Source: an uncultured Bacteroidota bacterium (GTDB lineage: Bacteria > Bacteroidota > Bacteroidia > Flavobacteriales > Flavobacteriaceae). Taken from it: DNA of 64,000 bases. The notes below the pieces were generated by a model, which saw only the letters and a program-made list of their open reading frames with translations, was not told the DNA's origin and made no database searches. Positions 24,945 to 34,588 of this stretch are shown in pieces (position 1 is the stretch's first letter; each line of letters starts with the position of its first letter). The stretch spans positions 1 to 64,000 of the forward strand of contig CABXGL010000006.1 of assembly GCA_902511755.1 (NCBI GenBank), in the 5' to 3' direction. A program made the translations under genes and the position numbers.

Positions 24945-26138
24945 TTATTTTGATGGTAAACCTAAAACTCTTTTTGCTATAATATTTAATTGAATCTCAT
25001 GTGTCCCCCCCTCAATTGAATAACCTTTAGAACGACAAAAATGCCTTGCCTCTCTCCCATTATTAGATTCTTCACTAGTCCATTCTGTTGAATCAAACCC
25101 ATTAACTTCAAGTCTTAATTCTTCTTTTTGAATACCAAGTTCAGTTCCATAGTATTTAAAAAAAGATGAAATTGCTCCAGAATTATTTCCAGCTTTATGC
25201 TCATCCATAGCTCTTTGAATTGTTAATTCAAATATTTTTTCATTCATTTCTAATTCAGAAATCTTATTTCTAATACTTTCACATAATAATGATCCATTAT
25301 TTTGTTCCAAAACCTCTTTTGTTATTTCACTTAATGGTTTTTTCTTATCAGTTTCACCAATTCCTCCAATCATTTGACGCTCATGAGTCAGTAAATATTT
25401 AGCAATTGTCCAACCATCATTTAAAGTTCCTACTAAATTTTTCTTTGGGACCTTAACAGCATCAAAAAATGTTTCAGTAAATGGAGATTTTCCACTTATA
25501 AGTTTTATTGGTCTTGTAATAACACCCTTGGAAGCCATATCAATTAATAAAAAACTAACTCCAGTATGCTTTGAACTAGTATCTGTTCTAACTAGGCAAA
25601 ATATCCAATCTCCTTTATCGCCAAAAGATGTCCATACTTTGGAACCCGTAACTAAAAAGTGATCTCCTTTATCTTCGGCTTTAGTTTGCAAATTTGCTAA
25701 ATCACTACCAGCATTTGGTTCACTATATCCTTGTACCCATCTTATTTCACCTTTGCAAATTTTATTTAAATAATGAACTTTTTGTTCTTCAGAAGCAAAT
25801 TTTAAAAGTGCTGGACCTAACATAGAAATACCAAAGTTAATGTGTGGTTTTCTACATCCTAATCTAGCCATCTCTTGATTTAATATATTGTTATGTTTTG
25901 GAGTAAGTCCTCCTCCTCCATATTTTGTTTCCCAATATGGAACAATCCACTTTTTTTCTAGCATTCTTTCAAACCATATTTTTTGATCTTCTGAAGAAAA
26001 ATTACCATTTCTACCTCCCCAATACAACTGTTTTACATCTGTCAAAGGCTCTCTCATAGAATTTGGACAATTATCTTCTAACCATTTTCTGGTTTCCATT
26101 CTAAAACTAGTTAAATCTACTTTTGTTTTTGTTTCCAT
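24945..26138 (-). CDS. acyl-CoA dehydrogenase, catalytic (alpha-like) subunit
   Basis: A 397 aa acyl-CoA dehydrogenase. Seen: WVQGYSEPNAGSDLANLQTKAED (FAD and substrate loop), SKVWTSFGDKGDWIFCLVRTD, SPFTETFFDAVKVPKKNLVG and the C-terminal GYSIEGGTHEIQLNIIAKRVLGLPSK. The last is typical of the FadE28/FadE26-like branch that acts on bulky or branched acyl-CoAs. It is followed after 5 bp by a second ACAD that probably completes a heteromeric enzyme. The operon supplies the remaining steps: hydratase, dehydrogenase and thiolase. Confidence 0.9.
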   Translation of the reverse strand: METKTKVDLTSFRMETRKWLEDNCPNSMREPLTDVKQLYWGGRNGNFSSEDQKIWFERMLEKKWIVPYWETKYGGGGLTPKHNNILNQEMARLGCRKPHINFGISMLGPALLKFASEEQKVHYLNKICKGEIRWVQGYSEPNAGSDLANLQTKAEDKGDHFLVTGSKVWTSFGDKGDWIFCLVRTDTSSKHTGVSFLLIDMASKGVITRPIKLISGKSPFTETFFDAVKVPKKNLVGTLNDGWTIAKYLLTHERQMIGGIGETDKKKPLSEITKEVLEQNNGSLLCESIRNKISELEMNEKIFELTIQRAMDEHKAGNNSGAISSFFKYYGTELGIQKEELRLEVNGFDSTEWTSEESNNGREARHFCRSKGYSIEGGTHEIQLNIIAKRVLGLPSK

Positions 26139-26161
26139 TATCTTTTTAATCTTTTATTTAA

Positions 26162-26944
26162 TTATTTACCTAAAAATTTTGCTGGTCTTTTTTCTATAAA
26201 AGCAGTCACTCCCTCATTTAAATCATAGCTATTAAATGCTGAAACTTGCTTTTCTGCTTCAAAAGCTATTGTATCATTTAAATCATTATCCATTGAATAC
26301 ATCATATCAGCTTTTGCAATTCCAATTGCAAGAGTAGGTCTAACAGAAAGTTCATGTGCCCATTTTTTAGCATCATTTAAAACATCTTCCTTCTCTACAA
26401 TTCTATTTGTTAAACCTAATTTAAAGCAATCTTCTCCATATACTTTTTTACCACTAATAGCAATTTCAAAGGCTTTACTATAACCTACTTGTCTCGCTAA
26501 TAGCCAACTTGCTCCACCATCAGGTCCAAGTCCTATATTAACAAAAGCATAAAGCAAAGCACTTTCTTTACTCATAACTCTTAAATCACAAGCTAATGCA
26601 AAAGCAGCCCCAACTCCTGCAGCTGTTCCATTTATAGCTCCAATTATTGGTTTATTCATTGAAAAAAAACGTTTCATTAAAGGCTGATATTGTTCAATTA
26701 TATAATCTCTTCTTTGTTCAGCAGTAACTTCACCTCCAAATACTGACATATCTGCTCCAGCGCAAAACCCTTTACCATTTCCTGTCAATACAATTGCTCT
26801 TACATTTTCATCTTTTTCAACAATTGATAAACATTGATTTATACCATCAACCAAATCTTGATTTACAGCATTATATCTCTCAGGTCTATTTAAAGTTATT
26901 ATTGCAATATTTTTTTCTATTTCTATTAAAACTGATTTACCCAT
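26162..26944 (-). CDS. enoyl-CoA hydratase/isomerase family protein
   Basis: A 260 aa crotonase-fold protein. Oxyanion-hole segment GNGKGFCAGADMSVF, then NGTAAGVGAAFALACDLRV and VNIGLGPDGGASWLLARQVG. The NIGLGPDGG pattern resembles isomerase-type members such as PaaG, in which an Asp serves as base, more than the classical two-Glu hydratase, so a delta-isomerase role is possible beside the MaoC hydratase encoded next to it. Cytosolic. The preceding gene is MaoC (9 bp), the following the alpha-like ACAD (23 bp). Confidence 0.88.
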   Translation of the reverse strand: MGKSVLIEIEKNIAIITLNRPERYNAVNQDLVDGINQCLSIVEKDENVRAIVLTGNGKGFCAGADMSVFGGEVTAEQRRDYIIEQYQPLMKRFFSMNKPIIGAINGTAAGVGAAFALACDLRVMSKESALLYAFVNIGLGPDGGASWLLARQVGYSKAFEIAISGKKVYGEDCFKLGLTNRIVEKEDVLNDAKKWAHELSVRPTLAIGIAKADMMYSMDNDLNDTIAFEAEKQVSAFNSYDLNEGVTAFIEKRPAKFLGK

Positions 26945-26953
26945 AATATATAT

Positions 26954-27430
26954 TTATTCGTACCCTATTGCCAAAGTTTCAGCAACACATACTGGTTTTT
27001 CTTGTCCTTTAAGTTCAACTGTAATACCTAATTTATATTTTGCTCCTCCAGGTTTTATTTCAAATTCTAATAATGAAACTCTTCCTCTTACCAGGCCACC
27101 AGAAGGAGTGGCACTCATAAATCTTACTTTATCAACACCATAATTAACCCCCATTTTAACACTTCCAATAGTCACAGTATCATACGAAAATCTAGATGCT
27201 AATGATAATATCATAAATCCATGAGCAATAGTAGTCTTATAAGGAGATTCTTTAGCACACTTTTCTGCATCAAGATGAATCCATTGTTCATCTTCCGTAA
27301 TTTTAGCAAATACACTTATCTTATCCTGGGTTATCTCTATCCAATCACTTATTCCTAATTCCTTACCTACACTTTTGCCCATTTCATCTAAATTTTTAAA
27401 ATGAGTTTTATAAGCTTCTTTTTTTTCCAT
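26954..27430 (-). CDS. MaoC-like (R)-specific enoyl-CoA hydratase
   Basis: A 158 aa single hot-dog MaoC-domain protein. The hydratase signature ITEDEQWIHLDAEKCAKESPYKTTIAHGFMILSL (residues about 45-80) contains the Asp/His pair used in this family. It hydrates trans-2-enoyl-CoA. It sits between the SDR and crotonase genes, giving the operon two possible hydratase routes with opposite stereochemistry. Cytosolic. Length is normal for single-domain members. Confidence 0.85.
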   Translation of the reverse strand: MEKKEAYKTHFKNLDEMGKSVGKELGISDWIEITQDKISVFAKITEDEQWIHLDAEKCAKESPYKTTIAHGFMILSLASRFSYDTVTIGSVKMGVNYGVDKVRFMSATPSGGLVRGRVSLLEFEIKPGGAKYKLGITVELKGQEKPVCVAETLAIGYE

Positions 27431-27454
27431 TTTTTTAAATTAAATTAATTAAAA

Positions 27455-28195
27455 TTAAAGTGGCATAGCACCTCCATTAGCATGAAGAGTGATTCCACTA
27501 ATAAATCCAGCCTCTTTAGATGCTAAAAATAAATAGGCATGACCCATATCTTCTGGTTTACCTATTCTTCCAACTGGAATCATTTTAATAGCAGCTTGAA
27601 TAATTTCTTCTGGCATACTATCTGACATAACAGATTTAACAAAACCTGGAGCAACAGCATTTGCTGTAATTCCATGTTTTCCAACTTCTTTACAAAGCGC
27701 TCTTGTAAATCCAGAAATACCTGCTTTAGTAGCACAATAATTTGTTTGACCAAATGCACCAGCAGTTCCATTTATTGATGAAGCAGATACAATTCTTCCA
27801 TATCCGTTTTCTTTCATATGTGGTAAAACTGCTCTAGTAACTACATATAAAGACTTTAAATTAACATTAATAACAGAATCCCATTCTTCTTCAGACATTT
27901 TTAAAAAAGATCTATCTCTAATTATTCCTGCATTATTTATTAAAATTTCTATTTTTCCATGATCATTTATTATTTCAGCAACTGCACTGTCAACTGATTT
28001 TTGAGAAGTAACATCTACTTTCTGATAAAATATTTTGCCTCCATTTTTTGAAATTTGATCAACTGTTTCGCTACCATCCAAAACATCCCATAGTGCTACA
28101 GTTGCTCCTTCATTACAAAATACTTCACAAATTCCTTTGCCAATTCCTCTAGCGCCACCTGTTACTATTGCCACTTGACCTTCTAACTTTTTCAT
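27455..28195 (-). CDS. FabG-like 3-oxoacyl reductase / 3-hydroxyacyl-CoA dehydrogenase (SDR)
   Basis: A 246 aa classical short-chain dehydrogenase. NAD(P) site TGGARGIGKGI (residues 12-22), NNAGI, catalytic Ser in VSASSING and Y-x3-K in NYCATKAG. A C-terminal FISGITLHANGGA closes the fold. In this operon it most likely oxidises (R)-3-hydroxyacyl-CoA made by the MaoC hydratase, giving the 3-oxoacyl-CoA for the thiolase encoded 47 bp upstream in the transcript. It may run in the biosynthetic direction instead, since FabG-type enzymes are reversible. Confidence 0.88.
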   Translation of the reverse strand: MKKLEGQVAIVTGGARGIGKGICEVFCNEGATVALWDVLDGSETVDQISKNGGKIFYQKVDVTSQKSVDSAVAEIINDHGKIEILINNAGIIRDRSFLKMSEEEWDSVINVNLKSLYVVTRAVLPHMKENGYGRIVSASSINGTAGAFGQTNYCATKAGISGFTRALCKEVGKHGITANAVAPGFVKSVMSDSMPEEIIQAAIKMIPVGRIGKPEDMGHAYLFLASKEAGFISGITLHANGGAMPL

Positions 28196-28242
28196 GTTTA
28201 TTATTTTTTGTTAATATAATTTTTAAAATCAACTTATTAGTA

Positions 28243-29424
28243 TTAAATAACTTCAAATAAACCAGCTGCTCCCATTCCACCACCAACACACATGGTAGAA
28301 ACTACATATTTAGCTCCTCGTCTTTTACCTTCAATAAGTGCATGACCAACCATTCTAGATCCACTCATGCCATATGGATGACCCACAGAAATAGAACCAC
28401 CATTAACATTTAAAAGTTCGTCTGGAATATCTAAAATATCTCTACAATAGATCACTTGAACTGCAAAAGCTTCATTAAGTTCCCATAATCCTATGTCACT
28501 CATTTTAAGTCCATTCTTCTTTAATAGCTTCGGGACTGCATAAATTGGTCCAATACCCATCTCGTCTGGCTCACATCCAGCGACAGCAATTCCTCTGTAT
28601 ATTCCAAGAGGAGTTACATTATGTTTTGCTGCCACATTTGATTCCATTAAAACACAAGCAGATGCACCATCGGATAACTGACTGGCATTTCCCGCAGTAA
28701 TTGAACCTCCTTCAACAACAGGATTGAGTGATCTTAATCCTTCAATTGTTGTTGATGGTCTATTACATTCATCTTTTGAAATTGTCTTTTCAATAAATGA
28801 AATTTCTTTAGTTTCCTTATCCATAACTCCCATAGTTGTAGTAACCGAAATAATTTCATCATCAAATTTTCCTTCATCTTGACCTTTAGCAGTTCTAAGT
28901 TGACTTTGAAGCGCATATTGATCTTGAGATTCTCTAGAAATATTGTATCTGTTGGCAACAATCTCAGCAGTTTGAAGCATTGGCATATAAATATGTTTGT
29001 GTTTTGCGATTAAATTTTTGTCTACATACCTATCTAAATTCATTTTTTCAGTTTGAACTAAACTAATTGAATCTAGGCCACCACCAACAACAACATCCAT
29101 TCCGTCACTAATGATTTGTTTTGCTGCAGTTGCAATTGCCATCATTCCAGAGGAACATTGTCTATCTAAACTCATACCACTTACTGTAACTGGAAGACCG
29201 GCTGCTAAAGCTGCATTTCTGGCCACATTAGCATGTGTTGTACCTTGTTGAAGAGCAGCTCCCATTATTACATCATCTACTTTGTCAGGATCAACTCCTG
29301 ACCTTTTTACTGCTTCCTCTATTGCCCAACCAGCCATAGTTGGAGCAGTTGTATTATTGAATGTCCCTCTATAAGATTTCGTTAAGGGAGTTCTAGCTGT
29401 TGAAACTATTAATGCATCTCTCAA
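28243..29424 (-). CDS. thiolase (acetyl-CoA C-acyltransferase)
   Basis: A 393 aa degradative-type thiolase. Acyl-accepting C90 in LDRQCSSGM, the [14 protein letters not shown] loop with the catalytic His, and the second Cys in [13 protein letters not shown]. It cleaves 3-oxoacyl-CoA to acetyl-CoA and a shortened acyl-CoA. It lies 2 bp after the MDR oxidoreductase and 47 bp before the SDR in the same transcript. Cytosolic. Chain-length preference cannot be told from sequence. Confidence 0.92.
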   Translation of the reverse strand: MRDALIVSTARTPLTKSYRGTFNNTTAPTMAGWAIEEAVKRSGVDPDKVDDVIMGAALQQGTTHANVARNAALAAGLPVTVSGMSLDRQCSSGMMAIATAAKQIISDGMDVVVGGGLDSISLVQTEKMNLDRYVDKNLIAKHKHIYMPMLQTAEIVANRYNISRESQDQYALQSQLRTAKGQDEGKFDDEIISVTTTMGVMDKETKEISFIEKTISKDECNRPSTTIEGLRSLNPVVEGGSITAGNASQLSDGASACVLMESNVAAKHNVTPLGIYRGIAVAGCEPDEMGIGPIYAVPKLLKKNGLKMSDIGLWELNEAFAVQVIYCRDILDIPDELLNVNGGSISVGHPYGMSGSRMVGHALIEGKRRGAKYVVSTMCVGGGMGAAGLFEVI

Positions 29425-29426
29425 AA

Positions 29427-30422
29427 TTATAGTTTTAAAATTAATTTACCTTTTTTATTCCCATTAAATAACTTTTTAAAAACTTCATAAAAGTTCTCTA
29501 TGCCTTCATAAACATCTTCTTTTGACTTTAAAGTACCGTCAAGAATCCATTCGGTCATTTCTTTAGTAGCCAGTGGATATTTTTTTACAAAATCTAAAAC
29601 AACCATCCCTTTCATGGTTGCTCTGTTAACAAGTAAAGACAAATAATTATTTGGCCCTTTAGCTGACATTTCATTGTATTGTGAAATAGCACCACATATT
29701 ACAATTCTTGCTCCCATTCTTAAAAAAACTAGAGCCGCATCTAAAATTTCACCACCAACATTATCAAAATACACATCTATTCCATCTTGACATTCTCTTT
29801 TTATTCCTCTTTTTACACTTTCATTTTTATAATCAATACACCCATCAAAACCTAATTCGTTGATTACATAATCACATTTCTCCTTTCCACCAGCAATTCC
29901 AACAACTTTACATCCTTTAATCTTTGCAATTTGACCAACAATACTTCCAACAGCACCAGCTGCTGCTGATACAAGCACAGTATCTCCTTCTTTTATATTA
30001 CCAACTTCAAGAATACCAAAATATGCGGTCATTCCAGGCATACCCAACGTTCCAATGTAAGTTGGTAAAGGTATCTTGCTACTAGGGACTTTAAAATATC
30101 CCTTACCATCTGAAATTGAGTATTGTTGAACTCCACCCCAACCGGAAAGAATGTCTCCTTTATTAAAATTTGTGTTTTTTGATTCTATAACTTCCCCAAT
30201 TGTTCCTGCCCTCATAACTTCTCCTATTTGAACTGGAGGAATATATGATCTTGTTTCATTTAACCATCCTCTCATAGCTGGATCAAGTGATACGTATAAA
30301 TTTTTTAGAAGAACTTCACCATCATTAATTTCTCTTATATCTTCCAAATCATAAGTCCAAGTATTTTCCGATGGAAAACCAGATGGACGAGCTGCTAATT
30401 TTACAATTTTATTTTTTAACAT
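29427..30422 (-). CDS. NADP-dependent medium-chain oxidoreductase (CurA/PTGR-like)
   Basis: A 331 aa zinc-free MDR-family enzyme. N-terminal [42 protein letters not shown] and the NADPH site [17 protein letters not shown], then [10 protein letters not shown]. Relatives (CurA, leukotriene B4 dehydrogenase/PTGR1) reduce alpha,beta-double bonds of enones and enals, so it may saturate a conjugated intermediate of the pathway. It is the first gene after a perfect 32-bp palindrome that separates it from the hydratase gene upstream, so it probably has its own promoter. Confidence 0.88.
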   Translation of the reverse strand: MLKNKIVKLAARPSGFPSENTWTYDLEDIREINDGEVLLKNLYVSLDPAMRGWLNETRSYIPPVQIGEVMRAGTIGEVIESKNTNFNKGDILSGWGGVQQYSISDGKGYFKVPSSKIPLPTYIGTLGMPGMTAYFGILEVGNIKEGDTVLVSAAAGAVGSIVGQIAKIKGCKVVGIAGGKEKCDYVINELGFDGCIDYKNESVKRGIKRECQDGIDVYFDNVGGEILDAALVFLRMGARIVICGAISQYNEMSAKGPNNYLSLLVNRATMKGMVVLDFVKKYPLATKEMTEWILDGTLKSKEDVYEGIENFYEVFKKLFNGNKKGKLILKL

Positions 30423-30471
30423 ATATTATGTGTTTTGAGTAAATTGTAGTTTATAAAGTAGGTAAAAATAT

Positions 30472-30503
30472 AAAAAAATATTATGCGCGCATAATATTTT
30501 TTT
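30472..30503. terminator. 32-bp perfect palindrome, probable terminator or operator
   Basis: Perfect inverted repeat centred between 30487 and 30488, core ATTATGCGCGCATAAT with A- and T-tracts on the two sides. On the minus strand it follows the hydratase stop by 12 bp and ends in a T run, as an intrinsic terminator would. It also sits about 50 bp before the next minus-strand start, where a repressor operator would be expected. Confidence 0.6.
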
Positions 30504-30515
30504 TTTAAAAATAAA

Positions 30516-31328
30516 TTATTTCCAATTTGGTTTTCTTTTTTCTTTGAATGCAGAAATACCTTCTTTGGCATCATCAGAATTTAGTACTAATTCTAACATG
30601 TCGGCCAGATACTTATGATTAGATTCACTAGAGCTAATCCTGTCAATCGCCTCTAAGCCATATTTTATTGCTTTTGGCGAATTATTTGTAACCTCATCTA
30701 ACCATTTTGAAACAACAGATCCAATTTCAACCTGATTAGTAATTTGAGAAACTAACCCCCAATGATAAGCAGTTTTAACATCTAAATTATAACCTCTAAT
30801 ACACCAATCAACTACATTTCTAACAGAGATTACTTTTGACAAAGATTCCATTACTTGCATTGGAAATATTCCTCTTTTTACCTCTGGAAGACCTAGTTTA
30901 AGTCCATCTATTGAAACAATATAATTACAACCGGCTATCAATAAAAAACCTCCCGCATAAACATCTCCCTCTAACTGACAAATTTTAGGCTTATAAAGTT
31001 TATTAAATAATTCTCCAATCAAAATTTTTGAATTGGCTTGTGGAACAGTTGATTTATTTTCTTCTACTTCCCCACTAATAGCTTTTAGATCTAATCCTGA
31101 ACAAAAAACATCTCCATTTGACTTTAACAATAAAGCCCTGACATTGTCACAGTAGGATGCATATTGGAAAGCAAATGCTATTTCATTTATCATTTGAGGA
31201 TGTAAAGCATTTTTCTTATTTGGACGATTTAATGTGATACTAAAGACGTGATCAGTTTCGTTTAACTCTATAAAATCAAATTTATATGATTTTATATTTT
31301 TTATATCGTTTTCATTAAAGTAGTTCAT
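30516..31328 (-). CDS. enoyl-CoA hydratase family protein (methylglutaconyl-CoA hydratase-like)
   Basis: A crotonase-fold protein of 270 aa from the ATG at 31328; a GTG at 31340 that overlaps the carboxyltransferase stop would add four residues, but all other confident starts here are ATG. Seen: LNRPNKKNALHPQMINEIA, NGDVFCSGLDLKAIS, EGDVYAGGFLLIAGCNYIVS and LGLPEVKRGIFPMQVMESL, which keeps a catalytic-position Glu. It is coupled to a biotin-dependent carboxyltransferase, the LiuC-LiuB or AtuE-AtuC arrangement of leucine and acyclic terpene degradation. The specific substrate is uncertain. Confidence 0.82.
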   Translation of the reverse strand: MNYFNENDIKNIKSYKFDFIELNETDHVFSITLNRPNKKNALHPQMINEIAFAFQYASYCDNVRALLLKSNGDVFCSGLDLKAISGEVEENKSTVPQANSKILIGELFNKLYKPKICQLEGDVYAGGFLLIAGCNYIVSIDGLKLGLPEVKRGIFPMQVMESLSKVISVRNVVDWCIRGYNLDVKTAYHWGLVSQITNQVEIGSVVSKWLDEVTNNSPKAIKYGLEAIDRISSSESNHKYLADMLELVLNSDDAKEGISAFKEKRKPNWK

Positions 31329-31336
31329 AGCATATA

Positions 31337-32935
31337 TCACATTCTAAATACTCCAAAAGAGTTAGATCCTTTTATTTCATTATTATAAACAGCTGCTAAT
31401 GCTAAGGATAAGTATTTTCTGGTATCTGTTGGATCAATAACTCCATCATCCCAAACCTCAGATGTAGTATGCCAAACACTAGCCTTTTCATCGGCCTCTT
31501 CAGCTAGCTTTTTCTTATCTATTTTAAGTTGTTCTTCATCAACAACTTTATTTAATGAAGAGGCTGAATTTCTTTTAATTATTTCCATTACACCAGACAA
31601 TTGATCTGCACCCATAACGCCAGATTTTACATTTGGATATGAAAACAGAAATCTAGGCTCAAAAGATCTACCACACATTGCATAATTTCCAGCACCGTAT
31701 GAATTACCAACCTGTAGACTAATGTGTGGAACTGTACTTCCAGAAACAGCATGAATTAATTGAGATCCACTATTAATCATTCCATTTTGTTCATATCTCT
31801 TTCCTACCATAAAGCCTGTAGTATTATGAATAAATAGCAAAGGAGTATTAGATTTATTAGCCAATTGTATAAAATGTGTAGCTTTTCTTGCTGACTCAAT
31901 AAAAATTACTCCATTATTTGCAATAATTCCAATAGGGTAACCATTAATTTTTGTCCAACAGCAAAACATTGTTCTGCCATAATTTTCTTTGAATTCAATA
32001 AATTCAGAACGATCAACAAATCTTTTGACAAGTTCTCTAATATCAAAAGGTTTTTTCAAGTTAGAAGGAACAATACCTAAAATTTCATCTTTAACAAATT
32101 TAGGGGGAGATGCATCGTTCTCATACTTTTTATCTGCTGGACACTTAATTTTTTTTATCAAATTTTTTGTTATTTCTATAGCATCTTTTTCATCTTTAGC
32201 TAAAAAATCTGAAACGCCAGAAATACTACTATGCATTTGAGCTCCTCCTAACTCTTCATCATTAGCATCTTCATTAGTTGCCATTTTTACTAATGGTGGT
32301 CCTGCTAAAAATACTTTAGCAGCGTCCTTCTGAAGAATTGAATAGTCAGACATACCTGGAACATAAGCACCACCTGCTGTGGCATTACCAAATACTACTG
32401 AAATTGTTGGAATACCTTCTTTAGATCTTCTAGACATCTCCTTAAAAAACTTTCCATAATTATTAAAAACCCTATCTTGATCTGGTAAATTAGCTCCACC
32501 ACTTTCAACAAGATTTATAGTCAATAATTTATTTTCTTTAGCAATTTGTGATAATCTTAAATTTTTTAAGCTTGTAGCATAATCAATTGCACCTGCTTTT
32601 CTTGTTGCAACATTTGCATTAATTAAGCAAAGTACATTAGAAACATAACCCAAAACAACTACTGTAGTTCCACCTGCGCCAAACCCATTTTGATGTTTTA
32701 GACCAGCAAGAGACATCAATTCTATATGAGGCTTATTTTTGTCAAGCAACAGTTCTATTTTTTCTCTTGCGAGTAATTTTTTTCTTCTTCTGGTTCTTTT
32801 AATTTTATCTATACTTCCTTCTAATTTTGATAATTTAAAATACGAATTAAGTTCTTTCAATAATTTCTTCATAGAAATCTCATTTTCAATAAAACTTGAA
32901 CTTAAAACATCAATATTTGATTTTCGAACTTTCAT
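31337..32935 (-). CDS. acyl-CoA carboxylase, carboxyltransferase (beta) subunit
   Basis: A 532 aa carboxyltransferase of the MCC-beta/GCC-beta/PCC-beta type with two crotonase-like halves. N-terminal: ARKKLLAREKIELLLD-like start, GLKHQNGFGAGGTTVVVLGYV, ESGGANLPDQDRVFNNYG, GNATAGGAYVPGMSDY. C-terminal: NNGVIFIESARKATHFIQLA, HNTTGFMVGKRYEQNG, SYGAGNYAMCGRSFEPRFLFSYPN. This matches the methylcrotonyl- or geranyl-CoA carboxylase branch. The biotin carboxylase/biotin carrier subunit is absent from the window. It begins the minus-strand run and is divergent from the MFS gene across 122 bp. Confidence 0.88.
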   Translation of the reverse strand: MKVRKSNIDVLSSSFIENEISMKKLLKELNSYFKLSKLEGSIDKIKRTRRRKKLLAREKIELLLDKNKPHIELMSLAGLKHQNGFGAGGTTVVVLGYVSNVLCLINANVATRKAGAIDYATSLKNLRLSQIAKENKLLTINLVESGGANLPDQDRVFNNYGKFFKEMSRRSKEGIPTISVVFGNATAGGAYVPGMSDYSILQKDAAKVFLAGPPLVKMATNEDANDEELGGAQMHSSISGVSDFLAKDEKDAIEITKNLIKKIKCPADKKYENDASPPKFVKDEILGIVPSNLKKPFDIRELVKRFVDRSEFIEFKENYGRTMFCCWTKINGYPIGIIANNGVIFIESARKATHFIQLANKSNTPLLFIHNTTGFMVGKRYEQNGMINSGSQLIHAVSGSTVPHISLQVGNSYGAGNYAMCGRSFEPRFLFSYPNVKSGVMGADQLSGVMEIIKRNSASSLNKVVDEEQLKIDKKKLAEEADEKASVWHTTSEVWDDGVIDPTDTRKYLSLALAAVYNNEIKGSNSFGVFRM

Positions 32936-33057
32936 TAAATAAACATTTTATTGTTATAGATTATTAAATTGAAATTATATACAAATTAATTAAAAATTAA
33001 TGACAAACATATAGTGTTTTATATGCGTTCTATATATATTAGAAAAAAATAATATAA

Positions 33058-34470
33058 ATGAGCGTAAATACGAAAACAAAATATTTTTATGGCCTTGGCT
33101 TCATTTCGGTTGGAATTAAAGATATTTTATACACACTATTTGTTTTTTTTTACTTTAACCAAATACTTGGATTAGACCCAGTTTATACAGGAGCAGCTAC
33201 TTTTATTGCTATTTTTTTTGATGCCTTTTCAGATCCATTAATTGGTATCATTTCTGATAGTTATAAATCCAAAATATGGGGAAGACGTCATCCATTTATG
33301 CTCGTTTCAGCTATTCCTCTAGGTTTATCAACATGGTTATTGTTTATACCCCCTTCATTTCTTTCCGAATTTGAACTATTTTGTTGGTTAACGTCTTTTT
33401 CTATTCTTATTAGATTTTTTCTGACAATATATTTAGTTCCTGCAATGTCATTAGGGGCAGAATTAACTCCTAATTATGAAGAAAGAACAGTAATAACAAG
33501 TTTTAGAATAACCTTTACTGTTTTAATGCAACCATTTATTTTTTTAGTAGGAGTTTATCTTTTCTTTATTCAAGAAGAAGGAATGACTACTGGATTAGAA
33601 AACGCTGATGCTTACGCTCCTTTTGCTTTTTTTTGTGGAACAGTTATGACTCTTAGTATTTTAATTAGCACTTATGGAACAAAAAATACTATTCCATATC
33701 TTCCAAAAGAATCTAAAAAAGAGAATCTAAATTCCATTTTTAAAAACATTAAAACTGCATTTAAAATGAAATCATTTAGAAGTGTTGTTTTTTTTACAGC
33801 AATGGTGTACACAGCTTTTGGAATAGGAAATACAATGTCAACTTACTTACTAACATATGTTTTTGAGTTTAATGAAATTGATATTTTATCTATTGTCTTT
33901 GCTGGTGCTTTAGGAGGTTTAATCTCCGCATATATAGCTCCAAAATTTGGAAAAATTTTTGACAAGAAAAACGCTACAATAATCTGTACAATTCTTTTTA
34001 GTTTAGGGATGGCATCTCCATACATTTTAAGACTATTAAATCTTATGCCATTAAATGATGATCCATTTGTTGTATTATCATTTTTTATTCTTTATTCATT
34101 TGGGTTTACTTTTTTATGGAGTGCAATGAGTTTATCAACTTCAATGATGGCTGATGTAGTCGATCAGTATGAAACCTTTACAAACAAAAGACATGAAGGA
34201 ATGTTTTTTTCTAGTTTATCATTTTCATACAAATGCACAATAGGTCTTGGATATCTTGGTGGTGGTATTCTTTTAAAATTAATTTCTTTTCCAACTCAAA
34301 CAAAACTTGAAGATATCGATCCACAAGTTATAACTGATTTAACAATTATTGGAGGACCTTTTATATTTTTAGTTTATATTTCATCAATGTTATTTTTATT
34401 AGGTTATCCAATTAATAAAAAAATGTATAATAAAATCAGAAATCAATTAGATTTAAATAAAAATAAATAG
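33058..34470 (+). CDS. MFS transporter, GPH (glycoside-pentoside-hexuronide:cation symporter-like) family
   Basis: A 470 aa inner-membrane protein with about 12 helices. The diagnostic MFS loop SDSYKSKIWGRRHPFMLVSAIP and the cation-site-like FDAFSDPLIG match the MelB/GPH branch. Although that branch is known for sugars, many uncharacterised members lie in lipid-catabolic clusters, as here, next to an acyl-CoA ligase. It is followed by a strong 16-bp stem-loop. Substrate unassigned. Confidence 0.85.
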   Translation: MSVNTKTKYFYGLGFISVGIKDILYTLFVFFYFNQILGLDPVYTGAATFIAIFFDAFSDPLIGIISDSYKSKIWGRRHPFMLVSAIPLGLSTWLLFIPPSFLSEFELFCWLTSFSILIRFFLTIYLVPAMSLGAELTPNYEERTVITSFRITFTVLMQPFIFLVGVYLFFIQEEGMTTGLENADAYAPFAFFCGTVMTLSILISTYGTKNTIPYLPKESKKENLNSIFKNIKTAFKMKSFRSVVFFTAMVYTAFGIGNTMSTYLLTYVFEFNEIDILSIVFAGALGGLISAYIAPKFGKIFDKKNATIICTILFSLGMASPYILRLLNLMPLNDDPFVVLSFFILYSFGFTFLWSAMSLSTSMMADVVDQYETFTNKRHEGMFFSSLSFSYKCTIGLGYLGGGILLKLISFPTQTKLEDIDPQVITDLTIIGGPFIFLVYISSMLFLLGYPINKKMYNKIRNQLDLNKNK

Positions 34471-34486
34471 TAAAATCCAATTAATT

Positions 34487-34521
34487 CAATATAAAATATT
34501 TTAAAAAAATATTTTATATTG
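34487..34521 (+). repeat. 16-bp perfect inverted repeat with 3-base loop after the MFS gene
   Basis: Left arm CAATATAAAATATTTT (34487-34502), loop AAA, right arm at 34506-34521. It is not followed by a T run on the plus strand (next is GTAGTGTGGGGG), so it is more likely an mRNA 3' stabiliser or processing element than a simple terminator. Confidence 0.6.
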
Positions 34522-34588
34522 TAGTGTGGGGGAAAATGAATAGGAATTCCTGAATTAAAAATTATAACAACTAATTAAAACTAAAATC

